Shown: in pieces, positions 38,501 to 47,103 of the stretch
How the letters are laid out: each line of letters starts with the position of its first letter
How positions within the stretch are numbered: position 1 is the first letter of the stretch
Origin: Uloborus plumipes
Taxonomy: Eukaryota; Arthropoda; Arachnida; Araneae; Uloboridae
Assembly: GCA_038373865.1 (NCBI GenBank)
Contig: JAXGGA010002841.1
Coordinates: forward strand, 49,580 to 113,579
Direction of reading: 5' to 3'
Length of the DNA stretch: 64,000 nucleotides
Program-made: the position numbers and the translations under genes
Notes under the pieces: generated by a model
Told to the model about the DNA's origin: nothing
The model's database searches: none
What the model saw: only the letters and a program-made list of their open reading frames with translations

Positions 38501-41500
38501 CCCTTTCTTTTTTTATAGCAATGAAAGTCTTTTGCTATTGATACGCTGTAGCTATAGTGAGCGATTCACGCAAGAAAAAAATGCTTCAGCTACAAACTAT
38601 TAAGTTAAAATTGTAATATGAGGCAGTGATAAGCAAATTGATAGAAGTGAACGTTTACAATTTTGAATAAAATGTGTGCAAATTTCAAACTGTCGGTATT
38701 CTATCATTGTAAAGTTTTTCTAATACATGCTGTATAGCAGCATCTACAAGGATTATTATTACCATCTGTTGGGCGAAATAAGCTTGGAGGTTCATCTACC
38801 ATGTATACTAGAGATGAGCCGTGCTCGGCCCGAGCCCGAGCCGGATTCGGGCCCTTTAACGTCAAGCAGCTTTCGGGCTCGGGCGGGCTTGGGCTCGATC
38901 TCATATTAAGATAGTCATTCTTTATACAAATACAACGTTCACACGTCTATTAATAATAATAATAATGGTAATAATAATAAAAGGGTAAAATCAGAAAATA
39001 AATGAACATTTGTTAGCGCTATATTTTTATTTGAAAATTTGCATTTTTATCTTGATTCTTCTTTGAATTTCAAGAAAATTAATATGCATTTAACGTTAAA
39101 AAGTTTTAAAACTTTTCTAAAAATGTACCCGATATTTGAAAACAAAAATAATATATTTCTTAATTTTATCATTTTTGCATTATGCTTGGACTGTTACATT
39201 GAATATTGGTTTAGTTGTAAAAACTGCAAAATTGAACTGGATGCTAAGTTCTATAAAGTAATAGGACTTTTACTTTTTTTTTTAAATTACAAATGGAATT
39301 TTCATTCTATTTCATTTTTTTGGGTAAATGCATGTTACTTAAAATATGGAACAATGATATCGCGTGGTAATTTGAATGTTTCTTTTTTGTGCTTTTTTGC
39401 TTTCTGTGATGTGAAAAACTTTTTTTTTTTTTGAAATATTCAATAATGTTTCAATTGATAATTGCTGCATATGAAAAAGTAAAATAATAATAATTCAAAA
39501 GGTAGCTCCCACTTATAATATATTTGCGATTGCTATTACGATATACCATATGGCAGTGCATCCCAAGTGGAAATTAAAAATATATATTGATGTTTGATAC
39601 ACTCGGGCTCGGGCCGAGTCGGGCTCAAAACAAGACAATATCACTCGGGCTCGGATTAAAAATTCTCGGGCCTTCAAAAGTGAGCCCGAACTCATCCCTA
39701 ATGTATACTAGTTATTTCCAAATTTTTTATTTTGGCACTTATACCCCTTCACTTCTAAGTACTTTATACAGAGGAACATCCATAACTTGACACCAAATTA
39801 TGTCGAGTTAAGCAAGTTTCAACTTACCGAGGTTCCGTAATTTTAACTCTTGAAGTGTTTCTGTATCCCTCATTTGTTGTTGCTCATCATTCACGTTATA
39901 AAAATTCACTCTAGTAAATTATGTTTCCGTTTTTTTTTCGAAAATTATTTTAGAAATTCAATGGGACAATTTTACAGACCTTATTAAGAATAAACCTATA
40001 ATTTTTGAAGCGATATCACCTTCGCACTCAGGTTTATTAAAGAAAAAATCCCTACTCACATTTGTTTGATAAATGTGTATTGTGCTGATTGGTTTAAGAG
40101 AGCTCTTTCCAAAACTGAATTAATTTATCAACACAGCAAGGGCGGATACAAGGAAGGGGCGCTGGGGGCGATCGCCCCTTCCTTGAGGGACTCTTATCCA
40201 GCAGTTTTTAGATTTTGAAGTTCAAAAAAGGCAATTTTAGTTGATCTTTGCTGATATTAATGGAAAGGGTGCGGGATTCGGGGCTCTGATCTGGAAGTTT
40301 TTCGAAATGGAAGACCGAAACATTTGTAATCAACATGTGTTAACCAGGATGTATGGCGAAAAAAATGGGCAAGTAAGAAAAAAAAAATCAATCGCCCCTC
40401 CCTTGGAACATTTCTGGATCCGCCCTTGCAACACAGAAACTGCTAAATTGTCAGAAATGGACCACGTGAAAGAATATCAGTTAAATAGCAACTAGATATA
40501 GAGGTTTCTGTAAGTATGGGTCAAGTTAAAGACGTTTTTCCCCTTTGAAATAGCATTGCACCAATCATTGGGGAAATAAATGTTGACTTACTGAGGTAGT
40601 CGAGTTATCCATGTGTCGAATTACCAGAGTTACACTTCATTTGCAATATTCAAACAGTATATTACTTAGTTTGTAATTATTTGGTGAATTAAATTCCCTT
40701 AAAGCGGTCTCTTGAAAAGTTGCCAAATATTTTCTTTGCAATCTGCAATACCTTAGAATATATTTAAAATATACACACTTTTGTGCGTAAATTTAAAGGA
40801 TAAATACAACGTTAAAAAAAAGCACAAATGTGCAGAAAAAATTGTGAACCCATGGATGCGCAATACGCATCTATGAGCTCACAATTTTTTGCATTGATAA
40901 AGGCGTTCCTTGTAGCGCCGAAACATGTATCTGCGGCATCCCTGCACATTTGTGCTTTTTTTCAACGTTATATATATATAACCTTTATACAATATATTTA
41001 TTCTGAGTACGTATGACATGCATAATATGTTGAGAGGTTAATAAATTTTGAAGTTGCTACATCAAAGTGTTTATTGTAGCTTCGAGATGAGACTTTACCG
41101 AAAGACGTCCAGGAAGCAAATTGGTTTTCAGCTCCATCAGCTTTGCGTGTATATGGGCAGTATTTAAACTTAGATTCTGATCATAATGGAATGCTTAGCA
41201 AGGAAGAACTTTCAAGGTTTGTGCATTCATGTTCTTTGTTTATTCACAACAGGGTTTGTACGCTCCTTCAAAACTCCCCTAATACTTCCTCATTTATAAA
41301 AATCCTTTCAAACTCCTGCATTTTGGTGGGCTAACTCCTTCAAAACTCCTCTAATACTTCCTCATTTATAAAAATCCTTTCAAACTCTTGCATTTTGGTG
41401 CGCTAACTCCTTCAAAACTCCTCCACTTTTAGTTTATATCACATAATCTTCCCCTATGACAGCCATTCAAAACAATCCAATTTTTCCTCTTTTCCAATTA

Positions 41501-44500
41501 AATAAATACTACATATCTGAATCCATCGTCTATCTAACAATACCAAAGATGCGGTCTGAACTTGAGATTTCAGAATTTTAATTTTGAAAAATTCCGATGC
41601 AATTTTTCGGATGCCATTCTTTCTCCTAATATCATCAATGATGGTCAGCAATTGCGTTTTGAGAGCTTCAATTTAATAAAAAATGTTTGGCAGAGAATCC
41701 CTAGACTTCTCCTTGCATTGGCATTTGTATAGGTATTGCCACCTCCTCCTCCCTCACTTCAAGCAGTGAAAATCAATATGTCTAAGCATTGTCATAAATG
41801 TTTGAAAATACTTGAGTAAATGTAACAAATTAAGGTATCATGTTTAAAACAAAGATTGGGAAATTCCAATTTTGACGTAATAAAAGAAGTCTTTCAAAAT
41901 CTCATTTTCCTCCTTCAAAATGCCTTCATTTTTACTTCTAAATTGACTATGAACATGAACCCTACATGAGCTTATTTTTTTGTTGTGTTTAAACAGATAG
42001 TAATAAAATAAATATAAGTATTTGTTTGGAGTATGTTTGCACAACTCTGAGCTTTGTAAGTTTTTTGAAGAATTTACGTACACGCAATAGAGTTGTAAAA
42101 ATACTTGCTTCAAAAAATGGCAATGGAAATTTCTTCTCTTTTCTAAAACTGCTGTTGACCTTAATTTCTTTGTTATGAACTCAGTGCATTTAGTGTGAAG
42201 AATTTTTATGAGGGATATAAATATAAAAGGTGAATCTTTTTTTCGAAAAAAAAAAGTTAAATTCCGAAGAGGATAGAAAGTACTTGATTTAAAATATGCT
42301 CCCTGGCTTCTACATTTCCTTCATCTTTTGGGCAATTTGTGACTGCCATGCTAGTAAAAATCTTCTTTTACTGAAAACAGTTCACCAAGTTATTTTTTCA
42401 CATCTTCTTACAAACCAAAACATTGCGCCGCAAATGCATGACCTATTGATGCAAACAAGTGGTAATCAGAAACAGCTAATTCTGGTGAGTAAGTCGCATG
42501 AAATATATAACTTCCCAGCTGAGTGCTCCCTAGGTGTCACAAACCCGTTTTGCCAATGTGATGGAGCAATGAGCACGAAGAAAATTGACTTTGTACTTCC
42601 TGTTTTGACATCAAGGCTTTTTTCCCAAACAGTGAACAGTTCAAATCAGCCTATTGCTGTTGGTAAAGTTTAGTATTACCATTTACCCAGGTTTCAACAA
42701 CTCATAACAAACGACGCCCCTCTGGTGCCAGCAAACACAAAGCTTCATCTTTGCCAAATTTACCACATTTGAGATGCCAAAAGCAACCTTCACATGTATC
42801 TTTATATGGGTTGAAATGCAACATAAGTGAATATTAATGCAATGAGCGTTTTCTCAAAGCACTGTATTTTTGGAAAGTCAAAAAACATCTGTTATTGAGT
42901 TTTTATTTACTTTTTTTGTTAAGGATGCACTCATAATTTTGCTTATGATCATAATTTATATTGAAATGAATATTCATGGCAATGAATGCAAATCGATGAA
43001 ATTGTTGAAAATTTAAATACTTTTAAATGTAAAAATTTTAGATATGGAACTGGTACTCTCACTCCAATTTTCATTGAAAGGGTTTTTCAAGAATGCTTAA
43101 CATATGACAGAGAAATGGTGAGCTTTTTTTTTCATTATTTTACAATTTTGGGTAAACTTCAGTATATTTTATCAAGATGCCTATTATTTACGTTTCATTT
43201 TAGGATTATAAGACCTATTTAGACTTTGTCCTTGCCTTGGAGAATCGTAAAGAACCACAATCTTTGCAATATTTCTTTAAACTTTTGGACATTCAGCAAA
43301 GGAATTACCTCACTATATTTGATTTTAATTATTTTTTCAGGGTAAGTGTTTTTATTTCAACTAAAGATAATATGCTACATAATTTTCATCCGAGAAGTTA
43401 AGTAAAAGAACCTTTACATGAAATAGTTTTATTACTGGAATTCCTCTTTTCGGGGGAATGGAAAGATATTATTTTTTTCTTCAAGCAAATGAATTTTTTA
43501 AAGTTTGCATTTTTGATGAACCATGTAATTACCCTCATTATCAACAATCTTTTGCTGTATAGTGCACAAATTTTCAGTCCCGTATTGATGAAAATGAATT
43601 GATTTTGATCAAAATATATGGAGATTGCATTTTGGATATCCGATTAACTTTTCATGGTTTTTTTAGCACATATAGATTGAAATAAAGTGAAATCCGATGG
43701 CTCAATGTCAGGTGAGTTTGTTGAGCTCACCTCAGTTCATTAATGTTTTAATGTCTCTCCTTGAGCAATGTGGTCTTTCATTGTCATGTTTCAGGATCAC
43801 CCTATTTCTGCTGATCATAAATATTTTCACCACAAATGGCTACATCTGGTTTTACTTTCTTCTGCTACGGGACAAAAATTGGAAAATTGAGCTTGTATCC
43901 AACATGCAATTTTCAAATATTTTGACTTAAAAAAGCAATTGATTTTTATCTATCCAGGGCTGAAAAGTTGCATACATATATGGCAAAAAACTGTTGGTAA
44001 TGAGAGTAATTATATCGTTGATTAAAAACAGACTTTTAAATATTTATTTGTTTGAAAAAAATACATTATTTTCTGTCCTGTTAATATTTTTATTCTCCAA
44101 TTTTTCTGCAATTTAGGAGCAAAATTTATCTTTCATACTTTCCAGTTTTATAACAGTTGAATAGATTTTTGTTTTCAATTTCTGTTTTGCATAGTTAGTA
44201 ACTTTCGAACTTTATGAAGCCATAATTTTTATTTAATAATAGGCCATTCAAGAACAGATGAAAGCCCATGGTCAAGAACCTGTACTGTTTGAAGATGTGA
44301 AAGATGAAATATTTGACATGATTAAACCATCTGACCCATTAAAAGTGACCTTACAAGATTTAATATTTTGGTATAGCAGTTCTTTTCTTTCTCTTCTCAT
44401 TCTCACATATTTGTGCAAACTTGGGAAGAATACAAACTGTTTTTTCATTTTTTCAGTACCTCTGGATGTGTGAAATCCTTTTGTTTTTCATGTTATGTGT

Positions 44501-46435
44501 TGATTTTCATTTTACCCCTTTTTCATATGCCTCTTTTTAATGCACCCTGAGTCTGGGAATGGGGGTTTACATATTGAAGTTTCTCTTGTCTATTATTACA
44601 TTCACTAATAATTCTGCCACAAATCATGTTACACATTTCCACCTGAACGTGACTGTTCTGTTAGTAAGAAATCTTCAATTATCTGAATCTGAATTTCATC
44701 ATCACATTTTTTTTTTCTTCCCCTCAATCACTAGATAATCTGAAATGTAATGTATCTATAGTACTAAAACATTACATTGGCATTGACTATAATTAAGACA
44801 AACTTAACCCAGCAGCATACTCAAGGCTATGCAGATCCACTGTAGACACTGCCATGCTAAGTTTGCCCTAAGTATAGGTAGCTCGTTATGGTATTTCTAA
44901 CGACCTATGTTATGTTGTATTTGACTTTCGAGCTAGTATTTGACTTACTTTATAATTTTTGCTATACAATTCTTCTATAGCGCATATTATTTAGTTCTGT
45001 CGCGTAAATTTTCTTTCACTCGGTATACATTCAAATTTAAATAAAGATAGTCCTTTAAAAATATTTTTATGATTTTTTTAAAATGAAAATCTAATTTTTA
45101 CTTGAATGCAAAGGACTTCGCCTTTGGTTTTCTTTTTTCCGCTCCTATAAGTATTATTGTTTTCAATTGAAATACAAATATCTTTGTAAAATTTTTAAAA
45201 ATATTTAAATTATTATTTACATTGGAGTTGTTTAGACTCAAAACTGGTTAAGTCTTTTTTTTTATGAAAAGTAATTTTATTTAAAAAAAATAAATTTAAA
45301 AGCTTCTTTACCAAAGGCTTTAAGGCAATAAATAAAAACCACTAGATCTCAGCATAAAGTGAATATAAAATAAGGGTTTTAAGTCAAAACCCCTTTAGAT
45401 CCATAGTTCCGCCTTTGGAACTATGGATTTTGGGGAATGGACTTAACCTGTTTTGATTCTAAAAGACTCGTTTTATTCTCTCTGAAATGATATGCAAATA
45501 TCTCATGCAGTATTTTGTTAAAATCTTGTTTTAAGGTTCTACCGTTATCGTTACTATTATTTTTAATTCTGTATGTGGGGAAGTTCATTTTGGAATGATG
45601 TACAAGTATTTTCAATGGTTTTACTACCATACCATAAACTCTAAAACCTAAACATGCTACAGACCCTTTACTTAAAAGACCCCCTAGACTTCTCTAAACG
45701 GTCTTAATGTACAGAAATTAAAGTTAACATGTTATAAAAGTAATATACACTCAGGCACATTGAAAATAGCGACCCAAGAAGAAAGCATCGGATTGAAATG
45801 AAATTTAATACACATAGTGATACATATGAGAGATTCACTTGATCTCAAACTCAAGACAATTGAACGAATACAGGGTGTGCAAGGACACAAATACAGACCA
45901 ACTTTAATAGCGCATTGGACCACCTCTAGCTGCAATACATGCCATCTTGGGTCGCTATTTTCAATGTGCTTGAGTGTATTTCAACAAAAATAACCTGCCA
46001 AACATTTGAGTGGTATTAGTATTTAAAAATAATAGTAATAAAATAGTTAATCAGTGATACGAAATAAATCTATTTATTATGCTTTGCTGGTCAGAGTCAC
46101 TTCAATATTTGATCTTTTTTTTTTTTTTGCTTTTTAGCCCATAAATGGAATGAATCAATTTTATAATTTAAATATTATGTGTATGTGCCAGACTTGATCA
46201 CAAAATGTTTTCATAAAAAAATTATGAGTAATTTTATTCGAAGCAACAAAAAATGAAATGCATTTTTTATGCATATGAATATTATTTGTCACACTAAATA
46301 AAATATTTTATTGATATATTTTTCAGTGGACAAGGAGATACTGTAGTTAGCATTTTAATCGATTTGAATGGATTTTGGACCTATGAAAATCGTGAAGTCC
46401 TTGTTGCTGATAATAATGATGAAGCTGAAGTGTAA
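14582..46435 (+). CDS. PPP2R3C: PP2A regulatory subunit B'' gamma (PPP2R3C/G5PR), complete 13-exon gene
   Basis: Exons: 14582-14624, 17510-17616, 20696-20745, 27132-27186, 29824-29936, 32708-32876, 35436-35480, 36420-36563, 41080-41216, 43042-43117, 43204-43341, 44243-44370 and 46327-46435. Every junction is GT-AG and phase-compatible, and the joined CDS is 1314 nt (437 aa), close to the roughly 450 aa of vertebrate PPP2R3C. Start MNIFESLKQRL aligns with the family start. Hallmarks include LREEARAVFLERK, FNYVMRKVWLHQTRIGLSLY, KFFFFLDPLRT, WFSAPSALRVYGQYL, MDYKTYLDFVLALENRKEP and a final DLNGFWTYENRE. A canonical EF-hand loop DSDHNGMLSKEE is encoded by exon 9; an earlier EF-hand around LDPLRTNKVKIQD is degenerate. 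The family directs PP2A (and PP5) to substrates and has centrosomal and nuclear roles. The introns are packed with transposons, but no exon is broken. Recognition is very secure; exact ends of the UTRs are not. Confidence 0.95.
15105..17210. mobile_element. hAT-type element with nested insertion, PPP2R3C intron 1
   Basis: Ends CAGGGGTTCCCAAACTTTTT and GGACCACTTTAGGAACCGCTG are typical hAT termini. Flanking 8-mers GCCTTGAG and GTCTAGAG agree at 6 of 8, consistent with an old insertion. It contains the younger hAT MITE at 15720-16157 and TTTGGCGAC words around 16870-17110. No transposase reading frame was recognised. Confidence 0.7.
15720..16157. mobile_element. hAT MITE nested in the 15.1-17.2 kb element, TSD ACACTGCT
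   Basis: Exact 8-bp duplication ACACTGCT at 15712-15719 and 16158-16165. Inverted ends CAGGGGTGATTGTG and CACCATCACCCCTG. The left interior carries repeated TTCCGGTATTTT words. Confidence 0.88.
18848..20656 (+). mobile_element. Non-autonomous Helitron (copy 1), PPP2R3C intron 2
   Basis: The 5' end TCTATCTCTACTAATAATAA is preceded by A, and the 3' end GGGTACCGCTAG is followed by T: the expected A/T target. A 3' hairpin CACGG-GCAAAG-CCGTG lies just upstream of the end. Interior begins with a CTGTCTGTCTTTCTTT-like tract and GCCAAAACCGTTCGGTCGAT. It shares this structure with 60289-62499. No Rep/helicase coding was seen. It ends only 39 bp before PPP2R3C exon 3. Confidence 0.88.
20080..20550 (-). 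repeat. Repeat R1 copy inside Helitron 1 (TTGGCGAC palindromes, ACTTCCTTTTACG)
   Basis: Matches 51690-52160 in the opposite orientation over about 470 bp at roughly 80 percent by eye, including the block of TTGGCGACATATCGCCAAG-type palindromes and the ACACGTAAAAGGAAGTAGTG motif. Confidence 0.7.
23564..24252. mobile_element. hAT MITE, TSD GTAGTTAC
   Basis: Exact duplication GTAGTTAC at 23556-23563 and 24253-24260. Ends CAGTGGCGTACTCAGGGGG and GTCTGCGTACGCCACTG. At 689 bp it is AT-rich inside. Confidence 0.92.
24897..25144 (-). mobile_element. 248-bp MITE, GAAGGGCC ends (copy 1)
   Basis: Terminal inverted repeats GAAGGGCCAAGGGGAAAAAA and its counterpart ending CCCCCCTGGCCCTTC, continuing through GATGAAAGT. 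A second copy in the opposite orientation lies at 34150-34398. The target duplication is very short or absent. Confidence 0.8.
25380..26060. repeat. Degenerate array of about 130-bp units (array A)
   Basis: About five diverged units, each with ATCGTCTAAAATTGCGTTTT-like and TTCGAAAAAATTCCGGGG-like words in the same order. The same unit occurs at 31880-32375 and 41455-41700. Confidence 0.6.
27325..28436. mobile_element. hAT element rich in ACTAC repeats, TSD GTTTTCAC
   Basis: Exact GTTTTCAC at 27317-27324 and 28437-28444. Ends CAGTGCTTGGAAAAACTAC and CTACTTCCGACCGCTG, with many GTAGCTACTAC-type words near both ends. The MITE at 27779-28028 is nested inside. Confidence 0.9.
27779..28028. mobile_element. 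250-bp MITE nested in the 27.3-28.4 kb hAT
   Basis: Terminal inverted repeats of more than 30 bp: TGGATGGCGTTATGCAAAAA and its complement ending GCATAACACCATCCA. The inner part continues with GGAGTTAACCCACAAAA on both sides. Confidence 0.85.
28846..29763. mobile_element. TA-flanked mariner-like element carrying a piggyBac-like MITE
   Basis: TA on both sides. The ends CAGTATCACTTTGATGTAAT and (reverse complement) CAGTATAACCTGGAATTACC are similar but diverged. The interior is interrupted at 29085-29584. Confidence 0.55.
29085..29584. mobile_element. piggyBac-type MITE, TTAA TSD
   Basis: TTAA at 29081-29084 and 29585-29588. Inverted ends CCCTTGACTGCACGGT and ATCGTGCAGTGAAGGG. At 500 bp it is non-coding. 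Confidence 0.85.
30372..30901. mobile_element. hAT MITE with GAGCCCGA-rich ends (copy 1), TSD GTGTGGCA
   Basis: Exact GTGTGGCA at 30364-30371 and 30902-30909. Ends TAGAGATGAGCCGGGCTCGG and GAGCCCGAACTCATCTCTA. The ends are made of overlapping GGGCTCGG/CCGAGCCC words. Shares its ends, but not its core, with 38809-39700. Confidence 0.93.
31060..31860 (+). other. PPP2R3C intron 5 stretch, no gene seen
   Basis: Contains a GC-raised patch (CAGGACGGATTTCCGTC, 31120-31185) that looks like a transposon end, and C-runs near 31570. No partner end or TSD was found. Confidence 0.3.
31880..32375. repeat. Degenerate array of about 130-bp units (array B)
   Basis: About four diverged copies of the array A unit, marked by ATCGTCTAAAATTTC and TTCGAAAAAAATTTGGG words. 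It ends in a C-run at 32370-32382, with a G-run following near 32507. Confidence 0.55.
33330..33475 (+). mobile_element. Possible retroposon 3' end with ACATAC tail
   Basis: Ends TTTTTGAGTCTATAAAGGAC, then ACATAC repeats and CATTTTTATATATAAAGAT, a pattern common at the 3' ends of arthropod RTE-related SINE/LINE copies. The 5' limit is not visible. Confidence 0.4.
33790..33832. repeat. AAAT/AT microsatellite
   Basis: Uninterrupted AAAT repeats followed by AT repeats, in PPP2R3C intron 6. Confidence 0.9.
33850..34915. mobile_element. TA-flanked mariner-type element (CAGTCAATTCTCG ends)
   Basis: TA at 33848-33849 and 34916-34917. Inverted ends CAGTCAATTCTCGATAACTC and GAGTTATCGCGAATTGACTG. Inner copies of CTTCGAG(T/A)TAT flank the right end. 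The MITE at 34150-34398 is nested inside. Confidence 0.85.
34150..34398 (+). mobile_element. 249-bp MITE, GAAGGGCC ends (copy 2), nested in a mariner-type element
   Basis: Same family as 24897-25144 in opposite orientation, with matching CGATTTCGAGAAAAACGA and TCTACCAGATGATA interior words. Ends GAAGGGCCAGGGGGAAAAAA and TTTTTTCCCCCTGACCCTTC. Confidence 0.85.
36801..37070. mobile_element. Single mariner-like end, probably truncated
   Basis: CAGTGGAACGTCGAAAACCC resembles mariner-type MITE termini and is followed by related words, but no partner end was found. Confidence 0.3.
37210..38003 (+). mobile_element. Helitron-like element with two successive 5' ends
   Basis: TCTACTTATATTAA(A/G)AACTGAGTATCTAT occurs at 37210 and 37617, each preceded by A. 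The segment ends CCTGGCAGCTAG at 38003 followed by T. The 3' part contains GCACGAAGTGCCTGTGCAAC and CAACGCCGGGCCA words common in Helitrons, and a short TGCCA/TGGCA stem near the end. Related words recur at 54219-54400. Confidence 0.5.
38809..39700. mobile_element. hAT MITE with GAGCCCGA-rich ends (copy 2), TSD ATGTATAC
   Basis: Exact ATGTATAC at 38801-38808 and 39701-39708. Ends TAGAGATGAGCCGTGCTCGG and GCCCGAACTCATCCCTA. Its middle (about 38950-39480) is unrelated to the middle of 30372-30901. Confidence 0.93.
39773..40600. mobile_element. Possible mariner-like element interrupted by a hAT MITE
   Basis: Left CAGAGGAACATCCATAACTT; right contains GTCGAGTTATCCATGTGTCG, roughly the complement. 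The right end is diverged. The element at 40137-40428 splits it. Confidence 0.4.
40137..40428. mobile_element. hAT MITE, TSD CAACACAG
   Basis: Exact CAACACAG at 40129-40136 and 40429-40436. Ends CAAGGGCGGATACAAGGAAG and TTTCTGGATCCGCCCTTG, with GGGCGATCGCCCC just inside the left end. Confidence 0.93.
40808..40969. mobile_element. 162-bp foldback MITE (AACGTT...GCACAAATGTGCAG)
   Basis: Ends AACGTTAAAAAAAAGCACAA and TTGTGCTTTTTTTCAACGTT, followed inwards by ATGTGCAG on both sides. The interior words GCATTGATAAAGGCGTTCCT and CGAAACATGTATCTGC recur, inverted, at 50371-50425. It ends about 110 bp before PPP2R3C exon 9. Confidence 0.75.
41263..41425 (+). repeat. 72-bp tandem repeat, 2.2 copies
   Basis: Units start CTCCTTCAAAACTC at 41263, 41335 and 41407, nearly identical, only 47 bp after PPP2R3C exon 9. 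Confidence 0.85.
41455..41700. repeat. Degenerate array of about 130-bp units (array C)
   Basis: About two units related to arrays A and B by CTAACAATACCAAAGAT, ATTTTGAAAAATTCCG and ATTGCGTTTTGAGAGCTTC words in the same order. Confidence 0.5.
41720..43041 (+). other. PPP2R3C intron 9 remainder, no gene recognised
   Basis: Holds a 125-codon open frame (42296-42673) without a recognisable domain; its coding nature is doubtful. Confidence 0.4.
44540..45740 (+). other. PPP2R3C intron 12, largely unrecognised
   Basis: AT-rich. Contains the hairpin at 45399-45428 and a similar smaller CAAAGG/CCTTTGG foldback near 45109-45127. No exon was seen. Confidence 0.4.
45399..45428. repeat. Perfect 12-bp hairpin
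   Basis: ATCCATAGTTCC-GCCTTT-GGAACTATGGAT, extended outside by CCCC and GGGG. It may be a transposon subterminal foldback. Confidence 0.65.
45748..45976. mobile_element. 229-bp TA-flanked mariner-type MITE
   Basis: TA at 45746-45747 and 45977-45978. Ends CACTCAGGCACATTGAAAAT and ATTTTCAATGTGCTTGAGTG, continuing AGCGACCCAAGA on both sides (more than 30 bp). Confidence 0.92.
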
Positions 46436-47103
46436 CATAGATGTAAAGAATGCCTGTGATATGACCAATGCATGAAATACTTCATATTACGGTAGATGCC
46501 CGAATAATCAACTCAAATAGGACAGGTGATAATCTGATTAAGGGAAATGCTGATTTAAGCGGAGAACGGAAAAAAAGTGTAAATATATGATTGATGAATG
46601 CATTTTTCAAGATTGCATTAAGCAGTTAAATCTGTACCTCAGAACCAGATTAACGTCAGTCCATTTTTGTTACTTTCTTAGGAGAGCGCGAAAATTTTTT
46701 CTGATGCTTACGAAGGATGGGACTCACGCTCTTTTAACACTGCTAAATAATTGTCAAGGAATTTCTTTTACAGAATATCGTTCTAATGGGTCGATGCGGA
46801 ATAAGATTCCACAGTTAATGCAGTTAAAAATAAAGTGAAAAATGCCGTTTCTGGACATGTCGTTCTGGACATGTCGATTTTCAATTTTTGCTACAACTTG
46901 TGATTTGAACTTCATAGTTAAATTAATAAGTAATAAATAAATAAGTAAGTTAAATTAATAAGTAAATTAAATTAAAGTGGAGAAAGTGCTAAACTGTGGA
47001 CGGTTATTGGGGTGTCTACTGTATTTCCACTTTGATATAATTATGCATTTTTAAGCAATATTTATTTTAATGGAAAATATGTAGTTCCTGAAAAGAAAAT
47101 AAA
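46436..47103 (+). other. PPP2R3C 3' UTR with a TA-flanked MITE and poly(A) signal
   Basis: From the stop at 46433-46435 to AATAAA at 47098-47103. About 80 percent of this stretch is the element at 46490-47021. The AATAAA lies beyond it, so the mature mRNA probably carries the MITE in its 3' UTR. Confidence 0.55.
46490..47021. mobile_element. TA-flanked MITE inside the PPP2R3C 3' UTR
   Basis: TA on both sides (46488-46489, 47022-47023). Ends CGGTAGATGCCCGAATAATC and (reverse complement) CAGTAGACACCCCAATAACC. It starts 54 bp after the stop codon. Confidence 0.8.

Noticed and set aside
42296..42673. 125-codon frame in PPP2R3C intron 9
   Set aside because: No recognised domain, splice context or homologue; length alone is weak evidence.
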